From Varanus komodoensis (taxonomy: Eukaryota; Chordata; Lepidosauria; Squamata; Varanidae): 64,000 nucleotides of DNA. Numbering within the stretch: position 1 is the first letter of the stretch; each line of letters opens with the position of its first letter. Of this stretch, positions 50,151-60,898 are shown in pieces. The position numbers and the translations under genes were made by a program. The notes below the pieces were generated by a model, which ran no database searches, was not told the DNA's origin, and saw only the letters and a list, made by a program, of their open reading frames with translations. Location of the stretch: the NCBI RefSeq assembly GCF_004798865.1, contig NW_025336495.1:1123701-1187700 (forward strand), read 5' to 3'.

Positions 50151-51959
50151 ACATCTTGCCCTGCATCACAACAGCTTGTGTTGTTTGGCCTCCTGGCACT
50201 TTCTGTAAAACAAACTACATTCCACATCATGATTTCTTATGTGCTGATTGAGTCAATCATTAATTCGATATACTGATACTGCCTGCATCATTCAGAAATA
50301 CAAATCTTACAAACGCCAGTGTTCTTGACTGTTTAAACATGTTTTTATCATCTATGTTAATGATTTTATATTCTGTTTTAATTTTTTACCGTTTTAGGGC
50401 ACTGTTCTATGGCTGTTTAGACAGTGTTGTTGTCCAATGAATCCAGGAGCTGCTGGACTTCTTTCTCTTGAAGCAGGTGTAGGAATGTCCCCTTCATCTT
50501 TACAAACTTCCCAGGGAGTGTTAGCTATTGGAGAGTTTAGAAAAACTTAATAAAACAGTGGCTGAATAAAGGAGTTGCACACAAGCATATAATCCATTTT
50601 CAAAATCAGCTCTATCACAATTGAAGAAATTAAGCCACATTTAAGGCTGTTAAAACTACCTGTATTAACACCTAATCAGAATAAACAAGGTTTGGTATGA
50701 AGCAGAAAGCAGGGATTTCTACAATTAAGGGGCCAGCACCAAAAAGCCCCTTCTGAACTCTGCTGTTCTGGCCCACAAGAACATCTGTCGCTTTACACTT
50801 TATTAAGGTCCCACAAGACTCTTTGTTGTTCACATTATCTTGTGGGGTTGCTGTGAAAAATAAGACGGGAAAGGCCCATGTCCAGCTCTCCAGGTTTCAT
50901 GGGGAAAGGTTGCAAAATCAATACAATTAATACAATTTTATGGTTGTTTTTGGTAGACAGGGCTAGCAGTGGTCAACACTTTACATGGGTTATCACTGAC
51001 AGAATCTCAGATTTCCATTTGCAAGGAAATGAACACTCCAGTCCGTGGGAAAGATCAAACATTTGAACCTCTGTGGCTTTATTGATCAGTGGCCCAGTAG
51101 CTGCAGTCACTAACGATAATGCATTGCCAGGCAGAGGTAAACTCAATTACACAATCACTGCCCATGTACAGACACTTTTATAACCTGCTCATCACATACT
51201 CCAATGCAGAGTGTTGGTTCAAGAGCATCTTGATGTCTTTAGGCAATGTTCTAAACCGATCAGAAATACTGCTCACAGTAGAAAACACGGAAAAGATTAG
51301 TGATTGCTTTATTGATAGGTCAAGCTAGTAAATTCTTGACAGTTCAGGTCAGCTGGTCTGCCTGTTTAAGCAGGCAAATATGTCTGACGGAGGGACCATT
51401 CAGGAAATCTGGTTGGGCAGCTACACTCCGCAGGGGCTTGCCTCTGTGGTAAGAGATGCTTAGGTGGGTTCACTCAGAAGCAAATGGGCACCACTGTTTC
51501 AGCTTTTCTGCAGCTGATGAGAACACGGGCACTTCCTCCCTAACAGTATTCGCCTCCAGCAGCTTCTCCGTCCAGCTGAGAATGCCATCTTCTTAAAGTA
51601 ACAGCAACGCCAAGCCATGACCTGCCTTGGAAAGCTGCTGCCTTCTGAGATAAAAGGAGCAGGTTTGATTTTATAACACAAAGGCACATAGAAGCAACGT
51701 TTTTCTACCAGGATTTATCTGAAATTTCCCAACATCATCAGGAAAAGTGGGTCCTTCCTCAAGTTGATGACAGCTGGCATTCCAAACCGCTGGCAGGGTA
51801 GGCGCAATAGAAGGAGAGAAGGAAAGGGAAGCAAAGAAAAACGTAACAGGGATTCTTCACAGTAGCAAATGCTAGATTAACAATTCTCTCCTCAAAACTA
51901 ATGCCAAGTAACTCATATTTGAAATGTTTTCAAAATTAGATCTAAACCATTATTTTTAA

Positions 51960-52205
51960 TGAGCCCGTGTGGTAAGGTGGAAATGCTGGAGCGGGGGCGT
52001 GGGATATCCGGGTGGTGGCCCCCACTTGGCCATGATGCTCACGCGGTGACTTTGGGCCAGGCACAGACTCCCAGCCCGGCCTACCTCACAGGGTTGTTGT
52101 TGTGGGGATAAGACTGAGAGCAGCAGGAGACTGACGGAAGCCGCTTTGACTTCTTGGTAAGAAAGTAGGCGGGATCTAAATCTAATAAACAAACGAATAC
52201 ATAAA
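51960..52205 (+). repeat. tRNA-derived SINE with L2-type tail, sense
   Basis: MIR-type core (GCGGTGACTTTGGGCCAGGC, CTACCTCACAGGGTTGTTGT) followed by GACTTCTTGGTAAGAAAGTA and GCGGGATCTAAATCTAATAA. It lies directly left of the MRPS17 CpG block. Confidence 0.6.
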
Positions 52206-52294
52206 TAACAGATACATTAATTGACTCCAACGGCGAAGAACGGACATGTCGAACATTAGGTGCCTTGCATTGCATTTCCTCTCCGCTTTGTGGT

Positions 52295-52580
52295 GGGAAA
52301 GTGAACCTAAGAGCCGCCGGCGCGGGCGAACGCGAGCAGAGCCTTCGAGGGGCCGCCCCGCCATTCCTAGAAGGGCTGCGGCGGAACCGGCGGCTCGCCC
52401 TTCCGCTTCCGGTCCCGCCCCGCCGCTTCCTTTTTCCGGTCCCAGCCTGGAGTCAGTGACGAGAGTGAGTGCTTCAGCGGCGGTTATGGGGGGCGGTGCG
52501 GACGGTGGCCTTGCCCCGGGGGGCAGCGGGGGAGGCTTTTCTCCCTCTGCGGGGCAGGGGCCTGGTGTTTCTGGCAGGGG
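52295..52580 (+). promoter_or_regulatory. MRPS17: CpG-rich promoter and non-coding exon 1 of MRPS17
   Basis: A GC- and CpG-dense block with repeated TTCCGGTC/CTTCCG ETS-type words (about 52398-52442) and no TATA box. GAGA followed by GTGAGT puts a strong donor at 52465-52470, so a non-coding first exon should end at 52464 and splice to the acceptor at 53307-53308. It could also drive the minus-strand merlin-like gene, whose first exon is missing from view. Confidence 0.55.
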
Positions 52581-53332
52581 CTCGTTCGCGCAGAGGGGGA
52601 GTTGGAGATGCGCAGAGCGCTGGTGGGTAGCCTCCCCGCCCTCTTGGATTGGCCATTCGTTTCCATCCTGATCCCGCGAGGCCCGCAGCTGGCCGTGGAT
52701 GATGGGGTTGAGTCCAGCCTACCTGGTGGGCGCCAGGTTGGAGCGGGGAAGCTGCTCTTAAGGTGTGCAAGTACAGTGCAGTTCCATTCTAGCTTCAAGC
52801 AGCAGTCCCCTAAATTCAGTGCGGCCTGTTCCCAGGAAAACGTGCATAGGATTGCGGCCTCCATTCCCCCTTTTTAGCCTTAACGTGCTTTTGGAGGGCA
52901 TAAAAATGGAATGTTAGATCAGCTTCCTTGTTTACAACAGACTGAATCTGAAACAACATCCTTTCCTGCCTTTGGCACCGGCCACCTGTGGGCATCAGGT
53001 TCTTAATAAACAGCAGCAATTCAATCTCTGTTCTGTTTTTCTTTTGTTAGCATGCTGCGGTCTTAGCCTGTAAAAATCTTCACTTACGAGAAGGGCTCTG
53101 CTTATGAGAAATAAGCAGACAAGTAAAACAAATTGCAGACTAAGAAATATGGGAGTTTAGTAATCAGACTGAACTAACTGGGATCTTCCTTTGTTTAGAT
53201 CATGGCTCAAATATGAGCAAAATTTATTAATTCAGCGGAAGTCTTTCTAAGTAGTTTTGATCAGCCACTGCATTTGCTGTTGAAATTATCCTTGCGTTTG
53301 ATTCTCAGGGTACTGGTGATCATACCTGAGGT

Positions 53333-55346
53333 ATGTCTGTGTTACGCGGTGCTGTCCACGCAAAATGGATCATAGGAAAAGTCATTGGGACCAAAATGCG
53401 CAAAACAGCCAAAGTGAGAGTAACACGGCTGGTGCTGGATCCTTACTTACTAAAGGTAAAGCTTCCTCCAGAGTTAGGAAAACCAGGCAGAAAAGCTACC
53501 ACGTCTGTTAGTCTCTTTGGACTAGTATTGTAGAATATCAGTTGAAGAAATAAAATAAATAATAAATGTGCGGGTCTGTATAGATGGCGGCTATAGCTGT
53601 CCTAGGGTGACTATCTCTGATACTCAAGCTATAATTTTCTGGCTGCTTAATCACAATATTTGCAACATAGATAGGCCCAAAGATAGAAAAATACCTAGAA
53701 AATTAAAGCTGTGGTGTTGCCATCCTCTCACTTGGGAGTCTTCACTCCAACCATGAAGCTTACTTACTTACTTAATTAGGGAACTTCTATGCCGCCCCAT
53801 TCGCCGAAGCCTCGGGGCGGCTCACAACCATAAATAAATAGAATCCTATAAAACAATATAAATTAAGTCGCCCTGGCCAAAGAATAAAATAAATAAATAT
53901 TAACAATTAAAATAACGTTTGAATAGAAAGGTCTTTGCCTGGTGCCGAAAAATGAAGAGTTTACTGGGTACCCCTTGCAACTCTCAATGGGATCTACCTC
54001 ACAGAGCTGTTGTGAGGATAAAATGGTGAGGAGGAGGAGGATGACATCAATCATGGATGGCACTTTAGGTTCCTTGCCAGAGGGGGGACAAAGCACGATA
54101 GACATGTTGTGCTAATTAAGTCGAATTCCCTGGCACTTGTCTCTCCTTCCTCTCATACTTCATTTAATTCTTCTAACCTGTTCACAGGAGATACCAGCAC
54201 TCACTCTTGAGACCTGCAGTTCTTGAGAGAGCATGTTTCCCAGGGTGGTGCATTGTCCTCCAGCTCTCATGCCATAAGTCCTGTTCAAGGTGCTTGCACG
54301 CACATGCTTGCACAAACAAATGCAGCGCTGTCTCTCACTTTCTCTCTCTCTCTGGGCCTGAGCCACTAGCTCCCTGTTCAGAACATTGCTCATTTTGTGC
54401 TAACACTGCTTCTGATCATCTCTAGAAGATCTGGTCATGCCACCTAAAATGAGTTGCTAACACGTTCTGAGAACTTTCTTTGTTTTCTTCTAATTGGGGT
54501 ACATTTTATTCTTCTTTTAAGCATTTTAACTGAACCATTTGTGTTTTAAACTTAAGTGTGTAAACTGCTTCTAGATGTGCTTAATGTAGTCAAGGCATTA
54601 TACATTTATTTAGTAAATAATAAATATAATTTTGCAGAAACATCCTCAAGAATAAGCTACAACTTAACCAGTGTTTTCTCTTCATGGTTATAGTTTTTCA
54701 GGCTTTGACTAGTAAAATGCATCCAATTTCCACTGTAACATTTAGGTATAGTATGTGGCTTGCCTCCCCCCCCCCCCCCCCGCCCGCCCGCCCCCTTTCA
54801 GCTTCAGCTGCTACATTGGTTCTCTATCCTAGATCCCATGTAGGAGAATTGTTAACATGTCAGAGTAGGAATGAGGAGAACTGGGGTAACTATTACTCAG
54901 TATATAACCTTCAACTAAGTGGTTGTCCCTGTCTAACCTGCCTCCATAAAGTTAGTGAACGGGTTCAGACAGCTTAATGGCCCTGATTTTGCTCTGCTCA
55001 GAATAACAGCACCACTCCAAAGAATCCTTATGCCCTTTCTCCTTTTCTACTTAAGTTCTATAACAAGCGGAAGACCTACTTCGCTCACGACCCTCAGCAG
55101 CAGTGCATCGAGGGAGACATTGTTCTGCTGAAAGCCCTGCCTGAGCGAAGGAGCAAGCATGTGAAACACGAACTCGCTGAGATTGTATACAAGGTTGGAA
55201 AAGTCATTGATCCAGTGACAGGGAAGCCCTGCACAGGTCAAAGGTTCCTAGAAAGTGTAACAGACTCAGAAAACCTGACTGATAGAGATACCAGCTACCT
55301 GAGTGAAAAACTTCAAGAGCTGACTGTTTCGTCTCCAGACAAATAA
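53333..55346 (+). CDS. MRPS17: MRPS17, mitochondrial small ribosomal subunit protein uS17m
   Basis: Nuclear-encoded component of the mitochondrial 28S ribosomal subunit; an S17-family OB-fold protein that binds small-subunit rRNA. Coding exons are 53333-53455 and 55056-55346 (stop TAA at 55344); a non-coding exon 1 ends near 52464. The product is 137 residues, compared with about 130 in human. It starts [20 protein letters not shown], and [18 protein letters not shown] is nearly identical to human MRPS17. Exon 3 carries [14 protein letters not shown] and [16 protein letters not shown]. The extra length is in the variable acidic tail after CTGQRFLES. Introns are GT-AG. The gene lies just upstream of NIPSNAP2 in the same orientation, as in human 7p11.2. 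Confidence 0.96.
53755..53880 (-). mobile_element. L2-type tail, antisense (MRPS17 intron 2)
   Basis: CTATGCCGCCCCATTCGCCG and GGGGCGGCTCACAACCATAA are nearly identical to the 14285-14400 copy and in the same orientation. Confidence 0.7.
54768..54795. repeat. Poly-C / (CCCG)n low-complexity run (MRPS17 intron 2)
   Basis: About 18 C followed by GCCCGCCCGCCC. Other simple runs: CA/CG alternation at 345-367, G run at about 25767-25780, C plus (CA)n at 49021-49045, (TA)n at 62708-62722, (CCTT)n at 63809-63824. These need caution because run lengths are error-prone. Confidence 0.85.
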
Positions 55347-55442
55347 ACGTGTTGGAGCAGTGGGACTTTTACATGTGTCTCTTTGAAGAGATTGTATGTG
55401 ACTTTGTGTGTATGTGGCCTTTTCTAATACGGCCATGATTAC

Positions 55443-55448
55443 AATAAA
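55443..55448 (+). terminator. MRPS17: MRPS17 poly(A) signal AATAAA
   Basis: AATAAA lies 97 bases after the stop codon and is followed by T/G-rich sequence (TGTGCATTTAGTTGTG), giving a short 3' UTR. Another AATAAA overlaps the stop codon at 55342 but is too close to be the main signal. Confidence 0.7.
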
Positions 55449-56074
55449 CTAGGTTTAACATGTGCATTTAGTTGTGCATAACAGAAGGATTCTGTTTGTT
55501 TTTAAAATACTGCAAATAGCAGAGAATGTAAGCTCCTTATAATGGATATGTCTCTACTCTGCCTGATAATATTCAGATCAATGCATAGTCATTTAGAATG
55601 TAATCCTCTCCATGCAGAAAAGAGTTCCATAACCGCGATGGAGCTCTGGAGAGATTGCCTCAGCCCTCAGCAGAAAAAAGATTGTCTACCCCTATTTTCA
55701 CCCAGCCACTTAAAAGGCAGTTCTAAAGTGCTAAAATCCAATAAAACTAAAATTAGAAGATGACACACAAGAGGAAAACTCAGAATGTTAAAGGCAGATA
55801 ACTCCGCCCCACACTTGATACCTATAATCCAGTTCTAATATGTGACCTACAACTTCTGGTTTTCAAAACTTGTTTTTCAGTATAGTATGCCATCACGGTT
55901 AACTGAGGGTTCCTTGCTTTAAGAAAATCAGTGAAACGGGCAGTTTTGGAAGCTCAGCGGAACTGAGACGAGGGCTTGCATGTAATATGAATTCATGGGT
56001 GTGCCCTGTTGGGGCTATGCTGGAAGTGAGTGAGCCCACGACACATTCACTTCTGCTTTGCATTTGCTTTCATG

Positions 56075-56290
56075 AACAGCTCTGGAGTATGCTTGGTACA
56101 GTCAGAACCTAGAACTCTAGGTTGTTGAGGGACAAAGAACTCAGGGTTCTGACCGAATAATAAACCATGTTTTGTTTGAGAAACCAAATGCGAAGCAAAA
56201 GCAGAAAACACACAGCTGACTAATTCCCACATGGCACCAGCAACACATAGTTTAAGCAACCCAAGGGTTGTCATTATGTGTGAATAGGAG
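56075..56290 (+). repeat. Unclassified AAC/GTT-rich repeat (copy C)
   Basis: Ends with AACACATAGTTTAAGCAACC and GGGTTGTCATTATGTGTGAA, matching the end of copy A. It lies between MRPS17 and the BovB element. Confidence 0.35.
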
Positions 56291-57057
56291 CAAGATAATC
56301 CATTTTTTGAGCAAAGTAATGTTTATATGCAGCGTTTGGAATTGCACTTTTGCCAGGCTGGATGTTGAGGAAAAAGAAAAATTAGGAAGATGTTTGTGAG
56401 CTGATTCTTTATGTTCCCCTTTCAAGTTCCAAGATGATGGAAATTACAAAGGGCTAGGGATGTACAGATTTTTTTAAACCCATTTTGTCTGTAGTTGGCA
56501 GATTGTCAGGTCTCCACTCATTGACAGAATTGGCCTTTTAATTTAGGGTTATATGAGAACATTCTTCCTGTTTGCAACTGTTCATTAGCACCCATGCACT
56601 CTTACGCAAATCCCTCACCCACTAAAAAACAGTCTGCAAGTCTGCAGAATCTACATGATGCAGAAAAAGCAAGCCTGCTGCAGAATGGGTCAAAGTTATA
56701 TGTGGAGGAAACATTAATTAGTGGGTATCAACAGATGGGCCTTAGGAAGTCTGAGCAACAACAAAGCTAGTGGAGGCGACGGTATTCTAGCTGAGCTATT
56801 CAAAATTCTAAAAGACAATGCAGTTAAAATGCTACACTCAATATGCCAGCAAATTTGGAAAACTCAGCAGTGGCCACAGGATTGGAAAAGGTCAGTTTAC
56901 ATTCTGATCCCAAAGAAGGGCAATGCCAAAGAGTGTTCGAACTACCGCACCATTGCACTCATTTCACATGCTAGCAAAGTGATGCTCAAAATCCTACAAG
57001 CTCGGCTCCAGCAGTATGTGGACCGAGAACTACCAGAAGTACTGGCAAGATTTCGAA

Positions 57058-57388
57058 AAGAAACAGAAAACAGTGAGTCAGAAGGGGCCTCCCGGGCCAT
57101 CTAGTCTGACGCCCGACTCCAGCCGGCTCCGCTCATGACATGCCCACCATGTGGACGTCCAGCCTATCCTTGAACACCCACACTGATGGGGCCTCAACCA
57201 TCTCCCGGGGAAGCCCATGCCACACCCTCGGGGTCCTAACCGTCAGGAAGTGCTTCCTGGCATCCAAATTGAAGCTTGGCTCCCTGAGCTTTGCCCTGTT
57301 GGAGCACGTCCTGCCTTCCTCTGCAGGGGAGAACAGGTCTCTCCCCACCTCTGTGTGACACCCCCTCACACACCTGTGTGTTGCCAGG
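57058..57388 (-). mobile_element. CR1 3' end inserted in BovB, antisense
   Basis: GTGAGTCAGAAGGGGCCTCC to the ORF2 tail (minus strand [20 protein letters not shown]). BovB sequence stops at FRK on the left and resumes with RGTRVQIANKRWIMEKAREF on the right, so this insertion is younger than the BovB. Confidence 0.88.
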
Positions 57389-57956
57389 GAGAGGAACTAG
57401 AGGGAGAGGAACTAGAGTTCAAATTGCCAACAAACGCTGGATCATGGAGAAAGCTAGGGAGTTCCAGAGAAACATCTACTTTTGCTTCATTGACTATGCT
57501 AAAGCCTTTGACTGTGTGGATCACAACAAATGGTGGCAGGTTTTCAAGAGATGGGAATACCAGACCATCTTATTTGTCTCTTGAGAAACCTGTGTGCGGG
57601 TCAAGAAGCAACAGTGAGAACTGGGCACGGAACCACTGATTGGTTCAAAATTGAGAAAGGAGTTCGGCAAGGCTGTATACTGTTGCCCTGCCTATTTAAC
57701 TTCTATACAGTGCACATCATGAGAAAGGCAGGGCTGGATGAATGACACGTTGGAATTAAGTTTGCCGGTAGAAATATCAACAACCTCAGATATGCAGATG
57801 ATACCACTCTAATGGCAGAAAGTGAAGAGGAAATAAAGAGCCTCTTGATGCGGGTGAGCAGGAGAGCACAAAAGTTGGCTTGAAACTCAACATTAAGAAA
57901 ACTAAGATCATGGCATCCGGTCCTCTCACTTCCTGGCAAATAGATGGGGAAGAAAC

Positions 57957-58060
57957 ACAGAAACAGAGCGAGTCAGAAGGGGTCTCCAGGGCCATCTAGT
58001 CTGACCCCTGGCTCCAGCCAGCTCCGCTCACAACTTGCCCACCATGTGCATGTCCAAGAA
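57957..58060 (-). mobile_element. Second CR1 3' tip inserted in BovB, antisense
   Basis: AGAAACAGAGCGAGTCAGAA to GCCCACCATGTGCATGTCC. The flanks GGAAGAAAC (left) and AAGAAGAAATGG (right) could carry a short target duplication. BovB continues on both sides (SWQIDGE on the left, EEMEEVTDITFLGSKIT on the right). Confidence 0.85.
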
Positions 58061-59404
58061 GAAATGGAGGAAGTGACAGATATTACTTTCCTGGGCTCCA
58101 AGATCACCGCAAACGGGGACTGCAGCCAAGAGATTAAAAGACGCTTGCTCCTTGGGACGAAAGCTACGGCAAATCTAGACAGCACACTAAAAATCAGAGC
58201 CATCAACCTGCCAACAAAAGTGCGTATAGTCAAGGCTGTGGTTTTCCCAGTTGCAGTGTATGGCTGTGAAAGTTGGACCATAAGGAAGGCTTGAGGCCTT
58301 TGAACTGTGGTGCTGGAGGAGACGCCTGCGAGTCCCTTGGACCACAAGGCGATCAAACCGGTCAGTCCTAGAGGAGATGAACCCTGACTGCTCTTTAGAA
58401 GGCCAGATCCTGAAGATGAAACTCAAATATCTTGGCCACCTAATGAGCAGGAAGGACTCCCTGGAGAAGAGCCTAATGCTGGGAACAATGGACAGCAACA
58501 GGAGAAGGGGACGGCAGAGGATGAGGTGGCTGGATGGAGTCAATGGGGCGGTGGGTGTGGGCTTGGGTGGACTCCGGGGGTGGTGGAGGACAGGAAGGCC
58601 TGGAGGAATGTTGTCCATGGGGTCGCAATGGCTCGGACACGACTTCGCCACTAGCAACAAATCAACCTGTGGCACAAAGGATACATGAACATAATTTGCT
58701 TGTAAGAGATGTCAACTGCATTTTAATTTTTGGCATTCCTGAAATCTAAAAAAATTACTGCTGGAGTCTAAAAAAACTCTTGAGTTCTGGCAATTCTATT
58801 GAAGTTAGTTTGAAAACTTTGGATTCCAATAGGTTAGAAGAGACAATCCCATTGAATTCTATCACATATTTCTGAATAAGCTTGTTTAGAGTTGAGTTGC
58901 TCAAGTGTATAGAATTAACATTCTTAGTGTTTCTTAAATTTGTGGATTAGTCACAAATAGCCATCTTTATAATACAGTTATTAGCATATTGGCCAGAATT
59001 TCATTCTTCTGGCCCACTACCAGAATGTTAGGATGCAAAGCCAGAAAAGAAGCTCATTTATTAAAAGTGTCTTGCTACCTATTATGAGTGTTTAAAACAT
59101 AAAGCAAAAGATATACTGGGATAATTAGAGATGTGTTTTGGGGGGAATTTTAAAAAGCTGTTTCCTGTCAGAAAAACAGTCTGCCAGTATGCTGTAGGAG
59201 CAGACTCCCAAGGCCAGTTCTGTGGCATAACATTCAGGACCCTTCGAGGATGAAATGGACCTTGCTCATGTTCAGAGGTGCTCCGTCTTTTCTCAAGGAG
59301 AGCAACAGGGCAGGGTTGTGAATCCTTTAGCCTTCCAAATGTTGTTGGACTCCAGCTCCCTGTAGCCCCAATAAGCATGGGCAATAGTCAAGAATATTGG
59401 GGAT

Positions 59405-59850
59405 TGCAGTCCTTTGAAATTGTTGTTGTTAGTTGCGAAGTTTGATCGCCTTGCAGTCCAAGGTACTCGCAGGCGTCTCCTCCAGCACCACAATTCAAAG
59501 GCCTCAATCCTTCGGCGCTCAGCCTTCCGTATGGTTCAACTTTCACAGCCATGCATTGCAACTGGGAAAACCTTAGCTTTGATGATACGCACTTTTGTCA
59601 GCAGGGTGATGTCTCTGCTTTTTAGTGTGCTGTCTAGAGTTGCCATAGCTTTCCTCCCCAGGAGCAAGCGTCTTTTAATTTCTTGGCTACAGTCCCCATC
59701 TGCGGTGATCTTGGGAGCCCAGGAAAATAAAATCTGTCACTACCTCCATTTCTTCTCCATCTATTTGCCTGGAAGTGAGAGAACCGAATGCCATGATCTT
59801 AGTTTTCTTATTGTTGAGTCCATCGAGATATGGAGGGCCAAACGTTCCCT
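59405..59850 (-). mobile_element. BovB LINE fragment, antisense
   Basis: The plus strand reads as the reverse of the BovB ORF2 3' part. On the minus strand, words equivalent to ELWCWRRRLRVPWTARRSN (near 59450-59500) and the MASG/SWQI region (near 59770-59800) are recognisable. It is more diverged than the 56.7-58.7 kb copy. A palindromic short repeat abuts it at 59330-59412. Confidence 0.85.
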
Positions 59851-60329
59851 ACATCAGCAATAAAGTTTAGCTAGCGTACCTGCTCTATTTCTGTGCTGCT
59901 TCCTGCCTCTGGATGTCAGGTGGGAGCTACCAATGTACTGTTTTTTGCACCTCCTGAAAAACATTGTTTCAGATACTTCCTAAATTAACCAGCCATGCTT
60001 TTACGAATAAGTTGTTTTATTCTTTTGATTTCTTATTCTTTACTGCTCCATCCTGGAACACCAAACACAATTTTGTGCACTCTGTCAAGAGGAGATATGA
60101 TGCTTGTGTGGAAGAAGTGCAGAGGGAGACCTTTTTCCCCCACTCCCATAAAACGAGAACCCAAGGAGGTGTGCAGTGACGAAGACGAAGGAGCCCTTCA
60201 CCCAGGCAGCGTGAACCGCTGAATTCCCTCCCACAAGATGGAGACAGGGACGCGTTTCGAAGTGGGCTGGGCAGGTCATGGCTCTCCGTGGCTATTCGCC
60301 CTGGTTGAATGAAGCCCTGGTAGAGCTGC

Positions 60330-60898
60330 TTTGTACCCGTCGCCGCCTCCTGCCCTCAGTCGTATCCCCCAACAACCGCCCTGCGAGGTGGGCCGGGCGC
60401 GGAGTCCGCGGCGGCCCGCCTGGCTCCACGGCGAGCGGGGACCGGAGCCCAGGCGAGGCGCCCGGGGCCGCCCTCCGCCCCGCTGCGCGCTGCCCGTGCG
60501 GGGCCCCCGCGGGCCTTTAACCGGAGGCGGCACATGGACCGCGTGAATCCGTCTTAACCGCGGCGGCGGCTCAGGCCCCCTTTCCCACGACGCGGGCAGG
60601 ATTCGCCGGACGCCGCTTGCCTCAGCCGAGCCCAGCCGAGCCGCCCCCCAAAAGCAGCCCGCGCCACGAGCCCCTCTCGCCGGCCGCGGAGGCAGCGACC
60701 CCCGCCCTCCTCGCCCTCAGGGGTCCCCCTAGTGGCTGCCGGGGCGCACTGCGCCCCCTCGCCGGCGCTCCCCACAGCGGAGGCGGTCAAGATGGCGGCC
60801 CGGGCGCTGCTGCGCGGCCGCCCCCGCCCCGGCGCCTTCCCCGCGCAGGGGGCGCCTTCCCGCCTTTTTCTCCTCAGGTGAGCGGGGCCGCGGGGGGG
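60330..60898 (+). promoter_or_regulatory. NIPSNAP2: CpG-rich promoter of NIPSNAP2 with a YY1 site over the start codon
   Basis: Extremely CpG-rich sequence runs up to the assembly gap. CAAGATGGCGGC at 60788-60799 is a perfect YY1 site, and its ATG is the NIPSNAP2 start codon, so the 5' UTR is probably very short. The left part (about 60355-60500) looks like a GC-rich, antisense MIR-like SINE absorbed into the island. Confidence 0.65.

Larger units (their letters stand above)
46306..52294. other. Intergenic region between the merlin-like gene and MRPS17
   Basis: No coding gene recognised. It holds a palindromic repeat (45895-46000, just inside the gene's first intron), a GC-rich stretch with little CpG (about 47030-47720), an antisense MIR-like SINE (47195-47345), a C/CA run (49021-49045), an L2 3' end (49480-50150) and a sense SINE (51960-52205). 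The 50.2-51.9 kb part shows nothing that I can name. The hidden first exon of the merlin-like gene probably lies in this interval. Confidence 0.6.
56720..58670 (+). mobile_element. BovB (RTE-clade) LINE, 5'-truncated, interrupted by two CR1 pieces
   Basis: Successive ORF2 pieces read NNKASGGDGILAELFKILKD, PKKGNAKECSNYRTIALISH, FCFIDYAKAFDCVDHNK, NLCAGQEATVRTGHGTTDWF, KKTKIMASGPLTSWQIDGEE and VYGCESWTIRKA. These are nearly word for word the BovB reverse transcriptase of ruminants and squamates. The 3' end near 58660 (GGAATGTTGTCCATGGGGTC) is also BovB. Antisense CR1 3' ends sit inside it at 57058-57388 and 57957-58060. The coding sequence has several frameshifts; the 5' half of the element is missing. 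Confidence 0.93.
55449..60329. other. Intergenic region between MRPS17 and NIPSNAP2
   Basis: No gene recognised. Contents are an unclassified repeat (56075-56290), a sense BovB with nested CR1 (56720-58670), a palindromic short repeat (59330-59412) and an antisense BovB fragment (59405-59850). I see nothing nameable in 55.5-56.0, 58.7-59.3 and 59.9-60.3 kb. Confidence 0.65.

Noticed and set aside
56720-58670. A host gene encoding a reverse-transcriptase-like protein
   Set aside because: The words are BovB LINE, the frame is broken several times and CR1 insertions interrupt it.
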